Shown here: piece by piece, positions 35,221 through 46,344 of the stretch
Position numbering within the stretch: position 1 is the stretch's first letter
Layout of the letters: every line of letters starts with the position of its first letter
NCBI RefSeq assembly: GCF_030846775.1
Contig: NZ_CP132910.1
Coordinates: 5,149,001-5,213,000, forward strand
DNA length: 64,000 nt
Direction of reading: 5' to 3'
From: Geothrix sp. 21YS21S-2
Lineage (GTDB): Bacteria > Acidobacteriota > Holophagae > Holophagales > Holophagaceae
Notes under the pieces: model-generated
The model's database searches: none
The model's input: the letters and a program-made list of their open reading frames with translations, nothing else
What the model was told of the DNA's origin: nothing
Position numbers and translations under genes: made by a program

Positions 35221-36668
35221 AGTCCGATGCAGAGGTACTTCACTTCCAGGTAGTCCTCGATGCCGTACTTCGAGCCTTCCCGGCCCAGCCCCGACTCCTT
35301 CACGCCCCCGAAGGGCGCCACGGCGGTCGAGATCAGGCCCGTGTTGATCCCCACCATGCCGTACTCCAGCGCCTCCGCCACGCGCCAGGAGCGCGCCAGG
35401 TCGCGGGTGTAGAGGTAGGAGGCCAGGCCCGACGGCGTGTCGTTGGCCAGGGCCACGGCCTCCGCCTCCGTGCGGAAGGGGAAGACGGGCGCCACGGGGC
35501 CGAAGGTCTCCTCCCGGGCCAGGGCCATCTCCGGGGTCGCGCCGCAGAGCACCGTGGGCTGGAAGAAGGTGCCGCCCAGCGCGTGGCGGGCCCCTCCCTG
35601 GACCACGCGGGCCCCCTTGGCCAGGGCGTCGGCCACGTGGGCCTCCACCTTCGCAAGGGCATCGGCGTCGATGAGCGGGCCCTGCTCGACCCCGGGCTCC
35701 ATTCCGTTCCCCACCTTGAGCCGGGCCACGGCCGCGGCGAGCTTCGCGGCGAAGGCGTCATGGACGCCCTCCTGCACCAGGAAGCGGTTGGTGCACACGC
35801 AGGTCTGGCCCGAGTTCCGGAACTTGGAGGCCACGGCCCCCGCCACCGCGGCGTCCAGGTCCGCATCGCCGAAGACGAGGAAGGGCGCGTTGCCCCCCAG
35901 CTCCATGGACACCTTCTTCACCGTGCCCGCGCACTGCGCCAGGAGCTGCTTGCCCACCTCGGTGGAGCCCGTGAAGCTCAGCTTGCGCACGGCGGGGTCG
36001 GACGTGAGCACCCCGCCGAGGACGGCGGCCGGTCCGGTGACGACGTTGAGCACGCCGGCGGGAATGCCGGCGCGCTCGGCCAGGACCGCCAGGGCCAGGG
36101 CCGAATAGGGGGTGGCGCCGGCGGGCTTGGCGACCATCGTGCAGCCCGCGGCCAGGGCCGCCCCGGCCTTGCGGGCGAGCATGGCCGAGGGGAAGTTCCA
36201 GGGGGTGATGGCCGCGACCACGCCCACCGGCTCCTTGAGCACCACGATGCGCCGGTCGCAGGCGTGGCCGGGGATCACGTCCCCGTAGACGCGCCGGGCC
36301 TCCTCCGCGAACCACTCGATGAAGGAGGCCGCGTAGGCGATCTCCCCGCGGGCCTCGGCCAGGGGCTTGCCCTGCTCCAGGGTCATGATCGCCGCCAGGT
36401 CCTCCCGGTGCTCCAGGATGAGGTCGAACCACCGCCGCAGCAGCGCGGCGCGCTCCCCCGCGGCCCGGGCCCTCCAGCCCGGCAGCGCCTCCTGCGCGGC
36501 CCGGACCGCGCGCCGCGTCTCGGCGGCGCCCAGGCGCGGCACCGTCCCCAGGACCTCGCCCGTGGCGGGGTTCTCCACCGGAAAGGAGGCGAGGTCGTCG
36601 GCTCCGGTCCAGGCGCCGCCGATGAGGCAGGTCTCGCGGAACAGGGAGGGGTCCTGGATGGGGATCAT
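35217..36668 (-). CDS. gabD: Succinate-semialdehyde dehydrogenase
   Basis: 483 residues, closely matching E. coli GabD in length and sequence, including the C-terminal end ([22 protein letters not shown] in two parts: [10 protein letters not shown] and KYLCIGL). Catalytic Cys290 (SGQTCVC) and Glu256 (MELGGN) are present. The KPA-x loop has Gly where NAD-dependent members have Glu, as in NADP-preferring forms, so NADP is the likelier cofactor. It oxidises succinate semialdehyde to succinate, the last step of the GABA shunt, in the cytoplasm. No GABA transaminase is nearby. An NAD(P)-enzyme of the ketopantoate-reductase family is encoded just upstream. Confidence 0.93.
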   Translation of the reverse strand: MIPIQDPSLFRETCLIGGAWTGADDLASFPVENPATGEVLGTVPRLGAAETRRAVRAAQEALPGWRARAAGERAALLRRWFDLILEHREDLAAIMTLEQGKPLAEARGEIAYAASFIEWFAEEARRVYGDVIPGHACDRRIVVLKEPVGVVAAITPWNFPSAMLARKAGAALAAGCTMVAKPAGATPYSALALAVLAERAGIPAGVLNVVTGPAAVLGGVLTSDPAVRKLSFTGSTEVGKQLLAQCAGTVKKVSMELGGNAPFLVFGDADLDAAVAGAVASKFRNSGQTCVCTNRFLVQEGVHDAFAAKLAAAVARLKVGNGMEPGVEQGPLIDADALAKVEAHVADALAKGARVVQGGARHALGGTFFQPTVLCGATPEMALAREETFGPVAPVFPFRTEAEAVALANDTPSGLASYLYTRDLARSWRVAEALEYGMVGINTGLISTAVAPFGGVKESGLGREGSKYGIEDYLEVKYLCIGL

Positions 36669-36702
36669 GGGGCGCTCCTGGCCTCCAGTCTAGGAGGTTC
36701 CT

Positions 36703-37731
36703 TCACGGAAACGTCCCGATGGGCCGGACCCGGATCCCGGCCAGCAGCCCGGGACCCGGGACGGCCTCCCCGCGCGTGATGGCGCGGACCGTTTCCGTGA
36801 TCGCCGCGTTGACCGGCGTCGCCAGCCCCAGCCGGCGGCCCGCGGCCACGACGTGGCCGTTGATGAAATCGATCTCGGTGGGCCTGCCCTGCTCGAAGTC
36901 CTGGAGCATGGAAGCCTTGATATCCCCGTAGAAGCCCAGGATCCCTTCCAGCCAGGCCTCGAACTCCGGGCCGGGCCGGCTGCGTCCGTCCCATCCGGGG
37001 GGCACGGGCTCGACCACCATCGGTTCCGGCCGGTCCCCGCTGGCCAGGGCCACCGAAAGGGCCTCGTCGTAGGTCCGGATGAACAGGTCCCGGCCTCCGG
37101 GAAGGGCGAGGTACCGGCGCATCGTGAGCCCGGCGACGGCGCCGAGGGTCGTCACGGAACAGTTCAGGAGCAGCTTGGACCAGACGGCGCCCCGGAGGTT
37201 CCGGGTCACGCGGACCTCGATCCCGGGGCCCAGCGTCCTGGCGATCCTCGCGGTGCGGTCACCCTCCCCTCCGGCCCGTTCGCCGATGAGCAGATGCCCG
37301 GCATTGCGCTGCTCGTAGACGCCCGGCGACCTCATGGTGGCGCCGAGGTTCGAGAGGCCGCCGACCACCCGGGAATCCCCGAGGCGGTCCGCGACCATCT
37401 GGGGCACGAAGCCGTTCTGGATGGGCAGGATCGCGCCGTCCGCGGCGAGCAGCCCGGGCAGGGCCGGCGCCGCGGCCAGCGCGTCCTGGGCCTTGGTGGC
37501 CAGGAGGATCAGGTCGAAGGGCGCGGCGCCGGCATAGGCGTCCAGGGGCGCCACGTCCGCCGCGGCGGCCGAGGCCTCCCCGCCCGCGCCCGTCACCCTG
37601 AGCCCGGCGGCCTTCACGCGGGCCGCCGACTCGGCACTGCGCACCGCCAGATGGACGGGAATTCCGGCGGCCTGCAGGCGCGTGGCGATGACCCCGCCCA
37701 GCGCGCCGAGGCCTACGATCAGGATCCGCAT
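36703..37731 (-). CDS. Ketopantoate reductase family (ApbA/PanE-like) oxidoreductase
   Basis: 342 residues. The N-terminal GLGALGG loop binds NADPH, and the C-terminal domain has the catalytic Lys in VWSKLLLNC plus SMLQDFEQGRPTEIDFINGHV and LATPVNAAI. The family reduces 2-dehydropantoate to pantoate in coenzyme A synthesis, but many members act on other 2-keto acids, and at 342 residues this one is longer than E. coli PanE (303). GGAGG precedes the ATG. It runs 34 bases upstream of gabD on the same strand and may share its transcript. Which substrate is used cannot be told. Confidence 0.85.
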   Translation of the reverse strand: MRILIVGLGALGGVIATRLQAAGIPVHLAVRSAESAARVKAAGLRVTGAGGEASAAAADVAPLDAYAGAAPFDLILLATKAQDALAAAPALPGLLAADGAILPIQNGFVPQMVADRLGDSRVVGGLSNLGATMRSPGVYEQRNAGHLLIGERAGGEGDRTARIARTLGPGIEVRVTRNLRGAVWSKLLLNCSVTTLGAVAGLTMRRYLALPGGRDLFIRTYDEALSVALASGDRPEPMVVEPVPPGWDGRSRPGPEFEAWLEGILGFYGDIKASMLQDFEQGRPTEIDFINGHVVAAGRRLGLATPVNAAITETVRAITRGEAVPGPGLLAGIRVRPIGTFP

Positions 37732-37888
37732 GGAAGCCTCCGGTGCCCGGGACGGGCTTGGCAGGCCAGCATGGGGTGGCCGGCCGGACCGGGCAACCCG
37801 GTTCGAGGCGTTTCGCAGACCCCTGGCCTGCCGGAAGGGAGAAATCGGCCCTCCGGCGGAACCCCCGCGGTTGCCGGGATCCTCGCGA

Positions 37889-40800
37889 TCACCAGCCCGT
37901 ATGTCCCTCGATGCGCGCAGGCGTGGCCCTCAGGACGATGCGGCCCAGGCCCAGGTTGCCCCAGCTGTCCTCGCCCCAGCCCTTGGCGAAGGTGGCGCCC
38001 CAGGCGAAGGAGGAGAACTCCCCGGCCGCGATGCCCTGAACCCCGGTGAGGCCCGGGATCGCGGTCAGGACGGCCAGGTCGTCGCGGTTGCCCTGGCCGG
38101 TCTGTCCGTACGTGGCGTACCCGATGGAACGCACGCTCCCGTCGCTTTGCAGGGTCAGCAGGTGCTGGTGACCGGCGGCGAGGCCCGTCGTGTTGGCCGA
38201 GCCCGGGAGCACGCCGGGCGGGGCCCGGTAGGCCTGGGTGGGCAGCCAGCCCCAGGTGGAAACGGTGCCGTCGGCCAGCAGGGCCGCGGAAAAGGTCGCC
38301 CCGGCGCCGAGGGCGGTCACCCCGGCGAGGCCGGGGACGAGGACCGGGGAGGTCCGGCCGGTGAGGGTGCCGTCCCCCAGCTGGGCGTAGCTGTTGTCGC
38401 CCCAGGACCAGACCCGGCCGGCTCCGTCGAGGGCGAGGGTATGCCAGGGGCTCGCGGCGACCTTGCGCACATCGGTCACCCCCGTCACCTGGACGGGCGT
38501 GGCCCGGGTGGTGGTGGAACCGTCGCCCAGGTTTCCGGAGCCGTTGTAGCCCTGGGCCCAGAGGGTGCCGTCCTGGAGCACGAAGAACGCCGACGAGCCG
38601 GCGGCCGTGATCCCGGCCACGGGCCCCAGGCCGGTCACCTGCGCCTGCGCGGAGGCGCCGTCCCTCGAGGAGGCCGGATTGGTCCAGCCCCAGCGCCAGA
38701 GGCTGCCGTCCACGCGCTGGGCCAGACCCTGGAAATCGCCCAGGGCCAGCCTGGCCAGGGGCGCGAAACCCGGAGCGGCGGTGGGCGTGGCCAGGTAGGG
38801 ATAGGCCGTGGTCCGGGAATCCTGGCCCCAGAGCCAGAGCCCCCCATCGGCCGTCACGGCGGCGGTGGCGTAGGTGGAGGCAGCCAGGGCGACCAGGGGG
38901 CTGGATACGGCCAGGGCGGCCGGGCTGGTGCGGTCCAGGGGGAAGGCGTCGCCCAGCTGGCCGGAGGTGTTGGAGCCCCAGGTCCAGAAGGTGCCGTCCT
39001 GGAGGAGCGCGAGGGTGGATCCGCCGTCGGTGGCCAGATCCAGTGCCGGACCCAGAGGGACCTTGAACGCGGACGTCCGCTCCAGGAGGTCCCCGGTGCC
39101 GAGGCAGCCCGAGCCGTTCCGGCCCCAGGTCCAGAGGGTGCCGTCCAGCGCCAGGGCGGCGACGGAGCCGGGCGCGGAGATCAGGCGCACCGCGCCGGGA
39201 AGGTCCGGCTGCCGGGTGACGGTCGCATAGCTGGAGTTGCCGTGGAAGTTGCCCCAGGCCCAAAGGCGCCCCTCGAAGTCCAGGGCGAAGGTGCCCTGGC
39301 TGGTGGAGGCCAGGGAGGCCGGAAAGGGCAGGCCCGGGAGCTGCACCGGGGCGAGCACGTCGGCCGCCGAACTCCGGGCCAGTTGCCCGTTGTAGTTGCT
39401 GCCCCAGCCCCAGACCGACCCGTCCGCCCCGAAGGCGAAGCTGCAGTTGTCCCCGGCGTGGAAGCCCACGATGGCGGGGAGGCCGGCCACCTGGGCCGGC
39501 GTGGTGCGGTCCGTGGTGGTGCCATCCCCCAGCTGCCCGGTGAAGTTGTAGCCCCATGCCCAGAGCGTGCCGTTGGCGGCCAGGGCGAGGCTGTGCGTGT
39601 TGCAGCCGGCGATGGAGGTGATGAAGGGCAGGCCCGTGATCTGGGCCGCCGGGAAGGTGGCGTTGGCCGCAAGATGCCAGACGGTGCCGTCGGCCTTCAG
39701 GGCCAGGGCCTCGGTGCTGCTGCCGGCGAGGCTCACCACGCCGCTGAGGGCGGCGTTCCGGGTGGGTACCGAGGAGTCCGGCGTCCAGTCCGGATAGCCC
39801 ATGGGGATCTGGGCTGCGTTCTGGCCGCAGACCCACAGGGTCCCGTCGTCCTTGAGCATCCAGGAGCTGTTCCGGGCCAGGGCCACCGCCCGGCGCGGCC
39901 GGGCCTGCACCCGGTTGGTTGCGGTCCGGCCGGCGGCGTTGGTGACGGCCAGTTCGAAGCGATCGGGCATCGGGCCCGTCCAGGCAAGGGGCGTGCCGCT
40001 CAGGATCGGCCGGTTCCCGGGCCGGACCACCCCCGCGCCGCCGCTGAAGGTGGCGGTGAGCGTGAGGCCCTGGGCCATGGGGCGCCAGTCCCCCTCCGCC
40101 GAGAAGGCGGCGATCGCGGGCGGCGCCACCACCTGGACGTCCAGTCCCAGGGCGGTGCTGATGCCGAGCGGGTTGGTGACGGTGACCACGAAGTGGGTCG
40201 CCTCGGCGGGCGCCACCTGGACGGCCTGGCCGCTGACCAGGGCGACGGCCCCGGGTTGCAGCACGGCCGTGCCGCCACTGAACCGGGCGGTGAGGCTGCA
40301 GGTGTCGCCCAGGGTCAGGATGGCCGGCGTCGCCTCGAAGGAGGCCACGCGGGGCGCGGCGACCACGGTGCAGGTGGCGGTCCCCGCCTCCGAGGCGGTG
40401 CCGGCGGCGTTGGTGGCCACGCAGGAGATCCCCAGACTGCCGGCGGCCCCGGCGGTGAAGGTGATCTGCGCGGTGCCCTGGCCGGCCGTGAGGGTCCCCG
40501 AAGTCAGGGTCCAGGCGAACGTGCACCCGCTCTGGGCCGGCACGGAGGCGGCCAGGGCCGTCTGGCCCTCGGTGGCCTGGGCCGTGGCCTGCACCACCGG
40601 CAGGACCGGGGGCGCGACCACGTCCACCTGCGCGGTCCGGGTCACGGATTTGCCGTTGCCCGTGACCGTCAGCGTGTAGGTCGTGGCCTCCAGGGGGGTC
40701 GCGTGGGCCACTGCGGCGCTGGCCAGGGCGCCCACGCCGTGGTCCACGGTGCCGGTGCCGTCGCGGTAGGCGGCGGTCAGGTCCACCGTGCCGCCCCGGG

Positions 40801-40954
40801 TCAGGATGGCCGGGGTGGCGGAGAAGGCCGTGATCGTCGGGTCCGCAGGGGCCGCCGGGGCGCCCCCCGAGCCGCCTCCGCAGCCGGCGGCCAGGGCCGT
40901 CAGGAGGGCGAGAAGGGCGAACCGCGTCCGGAGTCCAAGCCTTTGAAGGGCCAT
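37889..40954 (-). CDS. Very large lipoprotein with Ig-like domains and RCC1 repeats
   Basis: 1021 residues. A lipobox LAAGC (Cys near residue 24) shows a lipid-anchored secreted protein. Three or four Ig-like domains of about 85 residues (PTITAFSATPAILTRGGTVDL, a second beginning VASFEATPAILTLGDTC) come first. From about residue 375 an RCC1-type beta-propeller array follows, with units such as GTLWAWGYNFTGQLGDGTTTDRTTPAQVAGLP and WGDNSYAQLGDGTLTGRTSPV. RCC1 propellers are known as protein-binding modules; bacterial secreted versions may be adhesins. AGGAG-like GGGAGG precedes the ATG, and a good promoter lies at 41008-41036. Confidence 0.9.
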   Translation of the reverse strand: MALQRLGLRTRFALLALLTALAAGCGGGSGGAPAAPADPTITAFSATPAILTRGGTVDLTAAYRDGTGTVDHGVGALASAAVAHATPLEATTYTLTVTGNGKSVTRTAQVDVVAPPVLPVVQATAQATEGQTALAASVPAQSGCTFAWTLTSGTLTAGQGTAQITFTAGAAGSLGISCVATNAAGTASEAGTATCTVVAAPRVASFEATPAILTLGDTCSLTARFSGGTAVLQPGAVALVSGQAVQVAPAEATHFVVTVTNPLGISTALGLDVQVVAPPAIAAFSAEGDWRPMAQGLTLTATFSGGAGVVRPGNRPILSGTPLAWTGPMPDRFELAVTNAAGRTATNRVQARPRRAVALARNSSWMLKDDGTLWVCGQNAAQIPMGYPDWTPDSSVPTRNAALSGVVSLAGSSTEALALKADGTVWHLAANATFPAAQITGLPFITSIAGCNTHSLALAANGTLWAWGYNFTGQLGDGTTTDRTTPAQVAGLPAIVGFHAGDNCSFAFGADGSVWGWGSNYNGQLARSSAADVLAPVQLPGLPFPASLASTSQGTFALDFEGRLWAWGNFHGNSSYATVTRQPDLPGAVRLISAPGSVAALALDGTLWTWGRNGSGCLGTGDLLERTSAFKVPLGPALDLATDGGSTLALLQDGTFWTWGSNTSGQLGDAFPLDRTSPAALAVSSPLVALAASTYATAAVTADGGLWLWGQDSRTTAYPYLATPTAAPGFAPLARLALGDFQGLAQRVDGSLWRWGWTNPASSRDGASAQAQVTGLGPVAGITAAGSSAFFVLQDGTLWAQGYNGSGNLGDGSTTTRATPVQVTGVTDVRKVAASPWHTLALDGAGRVWSWGDNSYAQLGDGTLTGRTSPVLVPGLAGVTALGAGATFSAALLADGTVSTWGWLPTQAYRAPPGVLPGSANTTGLAAGHQHLLTLQSDGSVRSIGYATYGQTGQGNRDDLAVLTAIPGLTGVQGIAAGEFSSFAWGATFAKGWGEDSWGNLGLGRIVLRATPARIEGHTGW

Positions 40955-41007
40955 GGGCACCTCCCAGAAAGCAAGCAAGCCAACGAACTGTAGGTTGGGG
41001 CGGGGGT

Positions 41008-41036
41008 ACTGTAGGACCGCTTTTGGGATGTTTCAA
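41008..41036 (-). promoter_or_regulatory. Sigma70-type promoter of the RCC1 lipoprotein gene
   Basis: On the minus strand TTGAAA (41036-41031), 17-base spacer and TACAGT (41013-41008). It lies about 55 bases upstream of the ATG at 40954. A second TACAGT copy lies at 40987-40992. Confidence 0.6.
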
Positions 41037-41193
41037 GGAATATAGGTCCGTCCTCCACCGGGATGGGGATGGGGGCGCCGACACCGCCGTCAGGCTGGAG
41101 CCGGTTTGTATTCAAGGTCCTCCCGCCCGGGGCCAGGTGGTCTCCAGGCGGGCCGTTCGACCGGGATCATGCCCGTCGGCGGGTGACGGCCGG

Positions 41194-41682
41194 TCAGGAG
41201 CTTCGCACGCCCAGGATCTCCAGGCGGGTCCTCCCCGCAGGCCGCTGCCAGGTCACCTCGTCGCCAGGCCCGGCATCCAGGAGCGCCGCCGCCAGCGGCG
41301 ACAACCAGCTGATGCGGCCGGTGCCCGGCTCGGCCTCGTCCTCCCCCACGATGGTGAGCGCTTCGGTGCTGCCATCCTCGTGGCGGACCTCCACGGTCAT
41401 CCCGAAGCGGACCCGGTCCGGCGCCTGGACGGCGGGATCCACCAGGATGGCCCGCTGCAGCCGCCCCTCCACCCAGCGCAGGTCCCGCTGCAGGAGCGCC
41501 CGTTCGTGCGGATCCGCGGAAGGGCCGATCTCCTGCAGACGGGCCGCCAAGTCCGCCGCCTGGACGCGCAGCCGCTGGAGTCCCGAGGGCGTGACGTAGT
41601 TGGGGTGGGGGCTCTGGGGCCGCTCGGGCAGCACCTCCGGGCGGGCCGCGTCGTCGGGATCCTTCATGAAGGCTCGGTTCAC
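41194..41682 (-). CDS. GreA/GreB-family protein
   Basis: 162 residues. The N terminus VNRAFMKDPDD and PHPNYVTPSGLQRLR are typical of GreB-like proteins. A coiled coil follows and then a C-terminal FKBP-like half (TVEVRHEDGSTEALTIVGEDEAEPGTGRISWLSPLAAALL). Gre factors enter the RNA polymerase secondary channel and stimulate cleavage of backtracked RNA, but the acidic tip (RENAEY/SENADY) is not visible here, so this member may lack that activity. The GTG start at 41682 has GGAGG six bases upstream; a longer frame to 41724 has weaker support. Confidence 0.82.
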   Translation of the reverse strand: MNRAFMKDPDDAARPEVLPERPQSPHPNYVTPSGLQRLRVQAADLAARLQEIGPSADPHERALLQRDLRWVEGRLQRAILVDPAVQAPDRVRFGMTVEVRHEDGSTEALTIVGEDEAEPGTGRISWLSPLAAALLDAGPGDEVTWQRPAGRTRLEILGVRSS

Positions 41683-41751
41683 AACCACCCTCCGGGACCG
41701 GGGACGCCAGCCCTGCGGATTCATTTAAGCAGGTCCCCCTGATGGGCGCTG

Positions 41752-42948
41752 TCAGCGGGCTACGGTAAGGATCGTGCCCACTTCCTCGGGGGCCTTGCCG
41801 ACGATGGACTGGTAGTTGCCGCGGTCCGTGGCGCCTTCGGTGACGAGCAGCAGGACCGTGGCGTCCGGGCCGAGCAGGCCCGCGGCGCGGAAGGCCTGGG
41901 TGGAGGCGTCCTCGCTGAGGGCCGCCAGGGCGCCCAGGGAGGCCGAGCCCGTCTCGCCGGCCACCACGCCGCTTTCGGCCAGTTCCCGCATGCCCTGGCG
42001 GGCGCGTTCGTCGTCGATGGAGACCATCCAGTCCACCCCCGTGGACACCCGGGGCCAGGCCACCTGGGACGGCAGGCCGCAGTTGAGGCCCACCATGATG
42101 GAGCGGTGCGGTCCGGGGACGGGCGTCATCTTCCCGGCCCTGGCGGAAACCTGCACGCAGTTGGCGTCCGCGGGCTCCACCCCCACGATGGCGCCCTTCC
42201 AGTCGCGGCTCCGGAACCAGCTCACCGTGGCGGACATGAACGCGCCCACGCCCACGGGGACGATGACCACGTCGGGCTGCCTGGCGCCGGCGGCCAGGAG
42301 GGTCCGGTCGATCTCCGAGAAGATCGTCGTGTAGCCGTCCACCACCCGGCGGGGCGTGGTGTCGTACCCGGGCCAGGAGGTGTCCGAAATGACCAGGCAG
42401 TTGGCGGAGGCCTCCTTCGCCGAACGGGCCACCGCCGCGTCGTAGTCGCCCTGGACCACGATCACCTCGGCGCCTTCGTTCTGGATGGCGTGGATGCGCG
42501 CCGGGACCGTGCCCTCCGGCACGAAGATCCTGCAGGAGAACCCCAGCAGGCGCGCCATGAAGGCCACGGCCCGGCCGTGGTTGCCGTCGGTGGCCGCCGC
42601 CAGGCTGAAGGGCTTGAGGTAGCCCAGCCGCCTGGCCAGATCGTTGATGTTCGGCCAGGGTTCCGGTTCGAAGCCGAGATGATCGCAGATGGCGCGGTAC
42701 GTCGCCCAGGAGGCGCCCAGGATCTTGAAGCTGGGGAGGCCGAGGCGGTGGGATTCCGCCTTCACCAGCACCCGGCCGACCCCGTACTTGGCCGCCAGCA
42801 GCGGACAGTCGTAGAGGGTCGTGGCCATGTAGGCCGGCATCCTGCGGTGGAAGGCCCAGACGGACGGATCCGGCGCCGGCCAGCGCTTGTCGGGATCGAA
42901 CATCGGGTTCTGGAGGAGGGTGGCTTCGAGTGCGGTGTCGATCGTCAT
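41752..42948 (-). CDS. PLP enzyme of the diaminopropionate ammonia-lyase family
   Basis: 398 residues, fold-type II PLP enzyme. Lys75 in GLPSFKILGASWATYRA is the Schiff-base lysine, and AATDGNHGRAVA is the phosphate/substrate region. The 65-80 stretch and the N-terminal HRRMPAYMATTLYDCP match the YgeX/DAPAL branch, which turns 2,3-diaminopropionate into pyruvate and ammonia. Some relatives act on threonine or serine. GGGGAG precedes the ATG. A long AT-rich region lies upstream, and the gene is 69 bases upstream of the Gre-like gene on the same strand. Substrate is inferred. Confidence 0.85.
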   Translation of the reverse strand: MTIDTALEATLLQNPMFDPDKRWPAPDPSVWAFHRRMPAYMATTLYDCPLLAAKYGVGRVLVKAESHRLGLPSFKILGASWATYRAICDHLGFEPEPWPNINDLARRLGYLKPFSLAAATDGNHGRAVAFMARLLGFSCRIFVPEGTVPARIHAIQNEGAEVIVVQGDYDAAVARSAKEASANCLVISDTSWPGYDTTPRRVVDGYTTIFSEIDRTLLAAGARQPDVVIVPVGVGAFMSATVSWFRSRDWKGAIVGVEPADANCVQVSARAGKMTPVPGPHRSIMVGLNCGLPSQVAWPRVSTGVDWMVSIDDERARQGMRELAESGVVAGETGSASLGALAALSEDASTQAFRAAGLLGPDATVLLLVTEGATDRGNYQSIVGKAPEEVGTILTVAR

Positions 42949-43331
42949 GGGAACTCCCCTGGAAGGTGAAAGGCCGTTTGCACAATAGAGGATAGCAGGA
43001 TCATCAAAAAATTTCACAGGTGTAAAAATTTTTAATCATTAATTTTAACTCAAATTATTTCTAGATATAGAACTAGCATGACCCGGAGGGGGCAGGGGAT
43101 CCCAGCGTTTGATCAGGTCTTACCTTTTCAAACGTCCTCGACCCAAGGTCCGTTTGCTCGCAGGAGGACAAGGCACGCGAGGTGCCGCTCCTCCGGTTGG
43201 GAACTTCGATCCCGGTCAGGAGTCTGCCGATGCCAGGTTCCCGTTGAGGCACGCCACGGCTGGATCCGGCGCGGAGTATCGATCGGTTTCAGGGCCGGAC
43301 TATCAGGCAGACATTCCCTTTCCGAGGGGCG
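42949..43331. promoter_or_regulatory. Intergenic region with AT-rich promoter patch
   Basis: 383 bases with no gene. The strongly AT-rich section 43004-43075 stands out and likely drives the PLP-enzyme gene on the minus strand, but I cannot choose a firm -10. Bases 43078-43330 carry no feature I can name; a plus-strand frame through them continues across the tRNA and is an artefact. Confidence 0.4.
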
Positions 43332-43333
43332 GA

Positions 43334-43366
43334 CAAAAACACAGGCCACCCGAAAGTGGCCTGTGT
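43334..43366 (-). terminator. Intrinsic terminator after tRNA-Val
   Basis: A perfect 11-bp stem (ACACAGGCCAC paired with GTGGCCTGTGT) with a 6-base loop, followed on the minus strand by five T bases. It lies 12 bases past the tRNA 3' end and would end transcripts that include the tRNA. Confidence 0.85.
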
Positions 43367-43378
43367 CGTTCTGTTAGC

Positions 43379-43454
43379 TGGTTGGCGCGAGTGGAATCGA
43401 ACCACCGACCCCTACCGTGTCAAGGTAGTGCTCTAACCCCTGAGCTACGCGCCA
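43379..43454 (-). tRNA. tRNA-Val (GAC anticodon)
   Basis: 76 bases with a full cloverleaf on the minus strand: 7-bp acceptor (TGGCGCG with CGCGCCA), anticodon stem CTACC/GGTAG around the loop TTGACAC, so anticodon GAC, and a T loop TTCGATT. The 3' CCA is encoded. It reads valine codons GTC/GTT. It lies 13 bases after the stop of the membrane-protein gene and just before a terminator, so it may be processed from a glmS transcript. Confidence 0.95.
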
Positions 43455-43467
43455 AAATGACGAAGCT

Positions 43468-44016
43468 TCATTCTAGCGCATCCGGGCCCTTTGTCGAGGG
43501 GTTCTCGCCGTGGCGCTGGGCGCGCTGGTGGAAGGTGTCGCGGAAGACTTTCTTGTCGGCTTCGGGGACGGGGGGCGGGTCGGGGATGAGGCCCCATTTG
43601 GAGCGGCGGAGGAGCTGGATGGCCAGGAGGGCCAGGAGGAGCAGGATCTCGGGGTATTCGCCCAGGACGCGGCCGGGGGTGAGGATGAACTGGGCGGGGC
43701 GCAGGGGGGTGGCGTAGAAGTTGTCCAGGACCCGGATGGTGTCGTGGGGCTGGAGGCGGGCGGCGTCGGGCTTGGGGAGGGTGATGGTCTCCAGCTCGCC
43801 GTCGATGGTGACGTAGACGTCCCGGGTGAAGGCGTTGGACGTGTCCTTGAACACTTCCACCACCTCGGCCTGGTAGACGTCGGGCCACTGCCACTCGCCC
43901 TGGTGGGCGAAGGCGATGAGGGCCAGTTGCACGGCCATGAGCCAGCCCATGAGGAGCACCACGGTCCAGAGGAGGACCAGGGCCACGTTGCGCTTGGGGG
44001 CGGATCCTGCGGGCAT
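43468..44016 (-). CDS. Membrane protein of unknown function (DUF3592-like)
   Basis: 182 residues. Two hydrophobic helices (about 12-34 and 122-138) enclose a middle domain (VYQAEVVEVFKDTSNAFTRDVYVTIDGEL) that looks like the beta domain of DUF3592-type proteins. The C terminus is charged and cytoplasmic. It sits 19 bases after glmS on the same strand and 13 bases before tRNA-Val, so it is probably co-transcribed with both. No function can be given. Confidence 0.75.
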   Translation of the reverse strand: MPAGSAPKRNVALVLLWTVVLLMGWLMAVQLALIAFAHQGEWQWPDVYQAEVVEVFKDTSNAFTRDVYVTIDGELETITLPKPDAARLQPHDTIRVLDNFYATPLRPAQFILTPGRVLGEYPEILLLLALLAIQLLRRSKWGLIPDPPPVPEADKKVFRDTFHQRAQRHGENPSTKGPDALE

Positions 44017-44035
44017 GATCCAGGATACCCGGTGA

Positions 44036-45868
<1,833 letters not shown>

Positions 45869-45890
45869 GGGAGCTCCTGGGTCAGACCCA

Positions 45891-45919
45891 AGTAAAGACC
45901 ATTTGCGGGAATTTGCCAA
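45891..45919 (-). promoter_or_regulatory. Sigma70-type promoter of glmS
   Basis: On the minus strand TTGGCA (45919-45914), 17-base spacer and TTTACT (45896-45891). The predicted start near 45884 gives a leader of about 16 bases before the ATG at 45868, too short for a ribozyme. Confidence 0.6.
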
Positions 45920-46330
45920 TGTGGTTCGTTTGCCCACAGGGCGTGGCGGGGGGTGTGGCGGGAGGTGTGGCGGAATCGCCTCACTTTCCGGAAAGGCTCA
46001 GGGCGCACCGGCGGGACCGGTCCCCGACCAGGGCCGCCCATCGCTTTCGGGCGTCCGGGCCATGGCTCCACCCGAGGTGGCGTGATTGCCATGCTGCAGC
46101 CGAGCATTTCCAGAACCTTGAAGGGCTTGCCTGCCTCCAGGTCCACGATGAAACGAAGTCCCCCGTATGCGAACCCAGCCCGCGGGTCCTGGCGCCGCCC
46201 CTGCGCCTTCCCGGTCCGGCGGACCCGGGCTCCGGGTTCGTTGGGGGTGAGGGTGGGGCGTTCCACCGCTATGCCGGGCGGTAATGTTTAATGGCTTTGA
46301 GTGGATTTCAATCCCAATTTCACGGATGGG
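45920..46330. other. Intergenic region with a possible gene remnant
   Basis: 411 bases between glmS and the insertion sequence with no certain gene. A minus-strand frame near 46120-46190 has a protein-like run (YGGLRFIVDLEAGKPFKVLE), but it starts without a site and runs on into glmS, so it may be a degraded gene. The section 46285-46330 is AT-rich and may be the former promoter region of the gene at 47973, now split off by the insertion. Confidence 0.3.
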
Positions 46331-46344
46331 GAAAATATGGTTCT

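Noticed and set aside
32973-36779. 1268-residue plus-strand frame overlapping the exported protein and gabD
   Set aside because: It spans two genes in other frames and is Gly/Pro/Arg-rich; a shadow.
37682-41084. Two very long frames (over 1100 residues) overlapping the RCC1 gene
   Set aside because: They are shadows in the other frames of a GC-rich repeat gene: no start site, Gly/Pro/Arg-rich composition. The true frame has a lipobox, site and promoter.
43109-43717. Plus-strand frame of about 200 residues across the tRNA
   Set aside because: It runs through tRNA-Val and encodes a string typical of tRNA antisense shadows; not a gene.
45869-45919. glmS ribozyme
   Set aside because: The predicted leader is about 16 bases, far too short.
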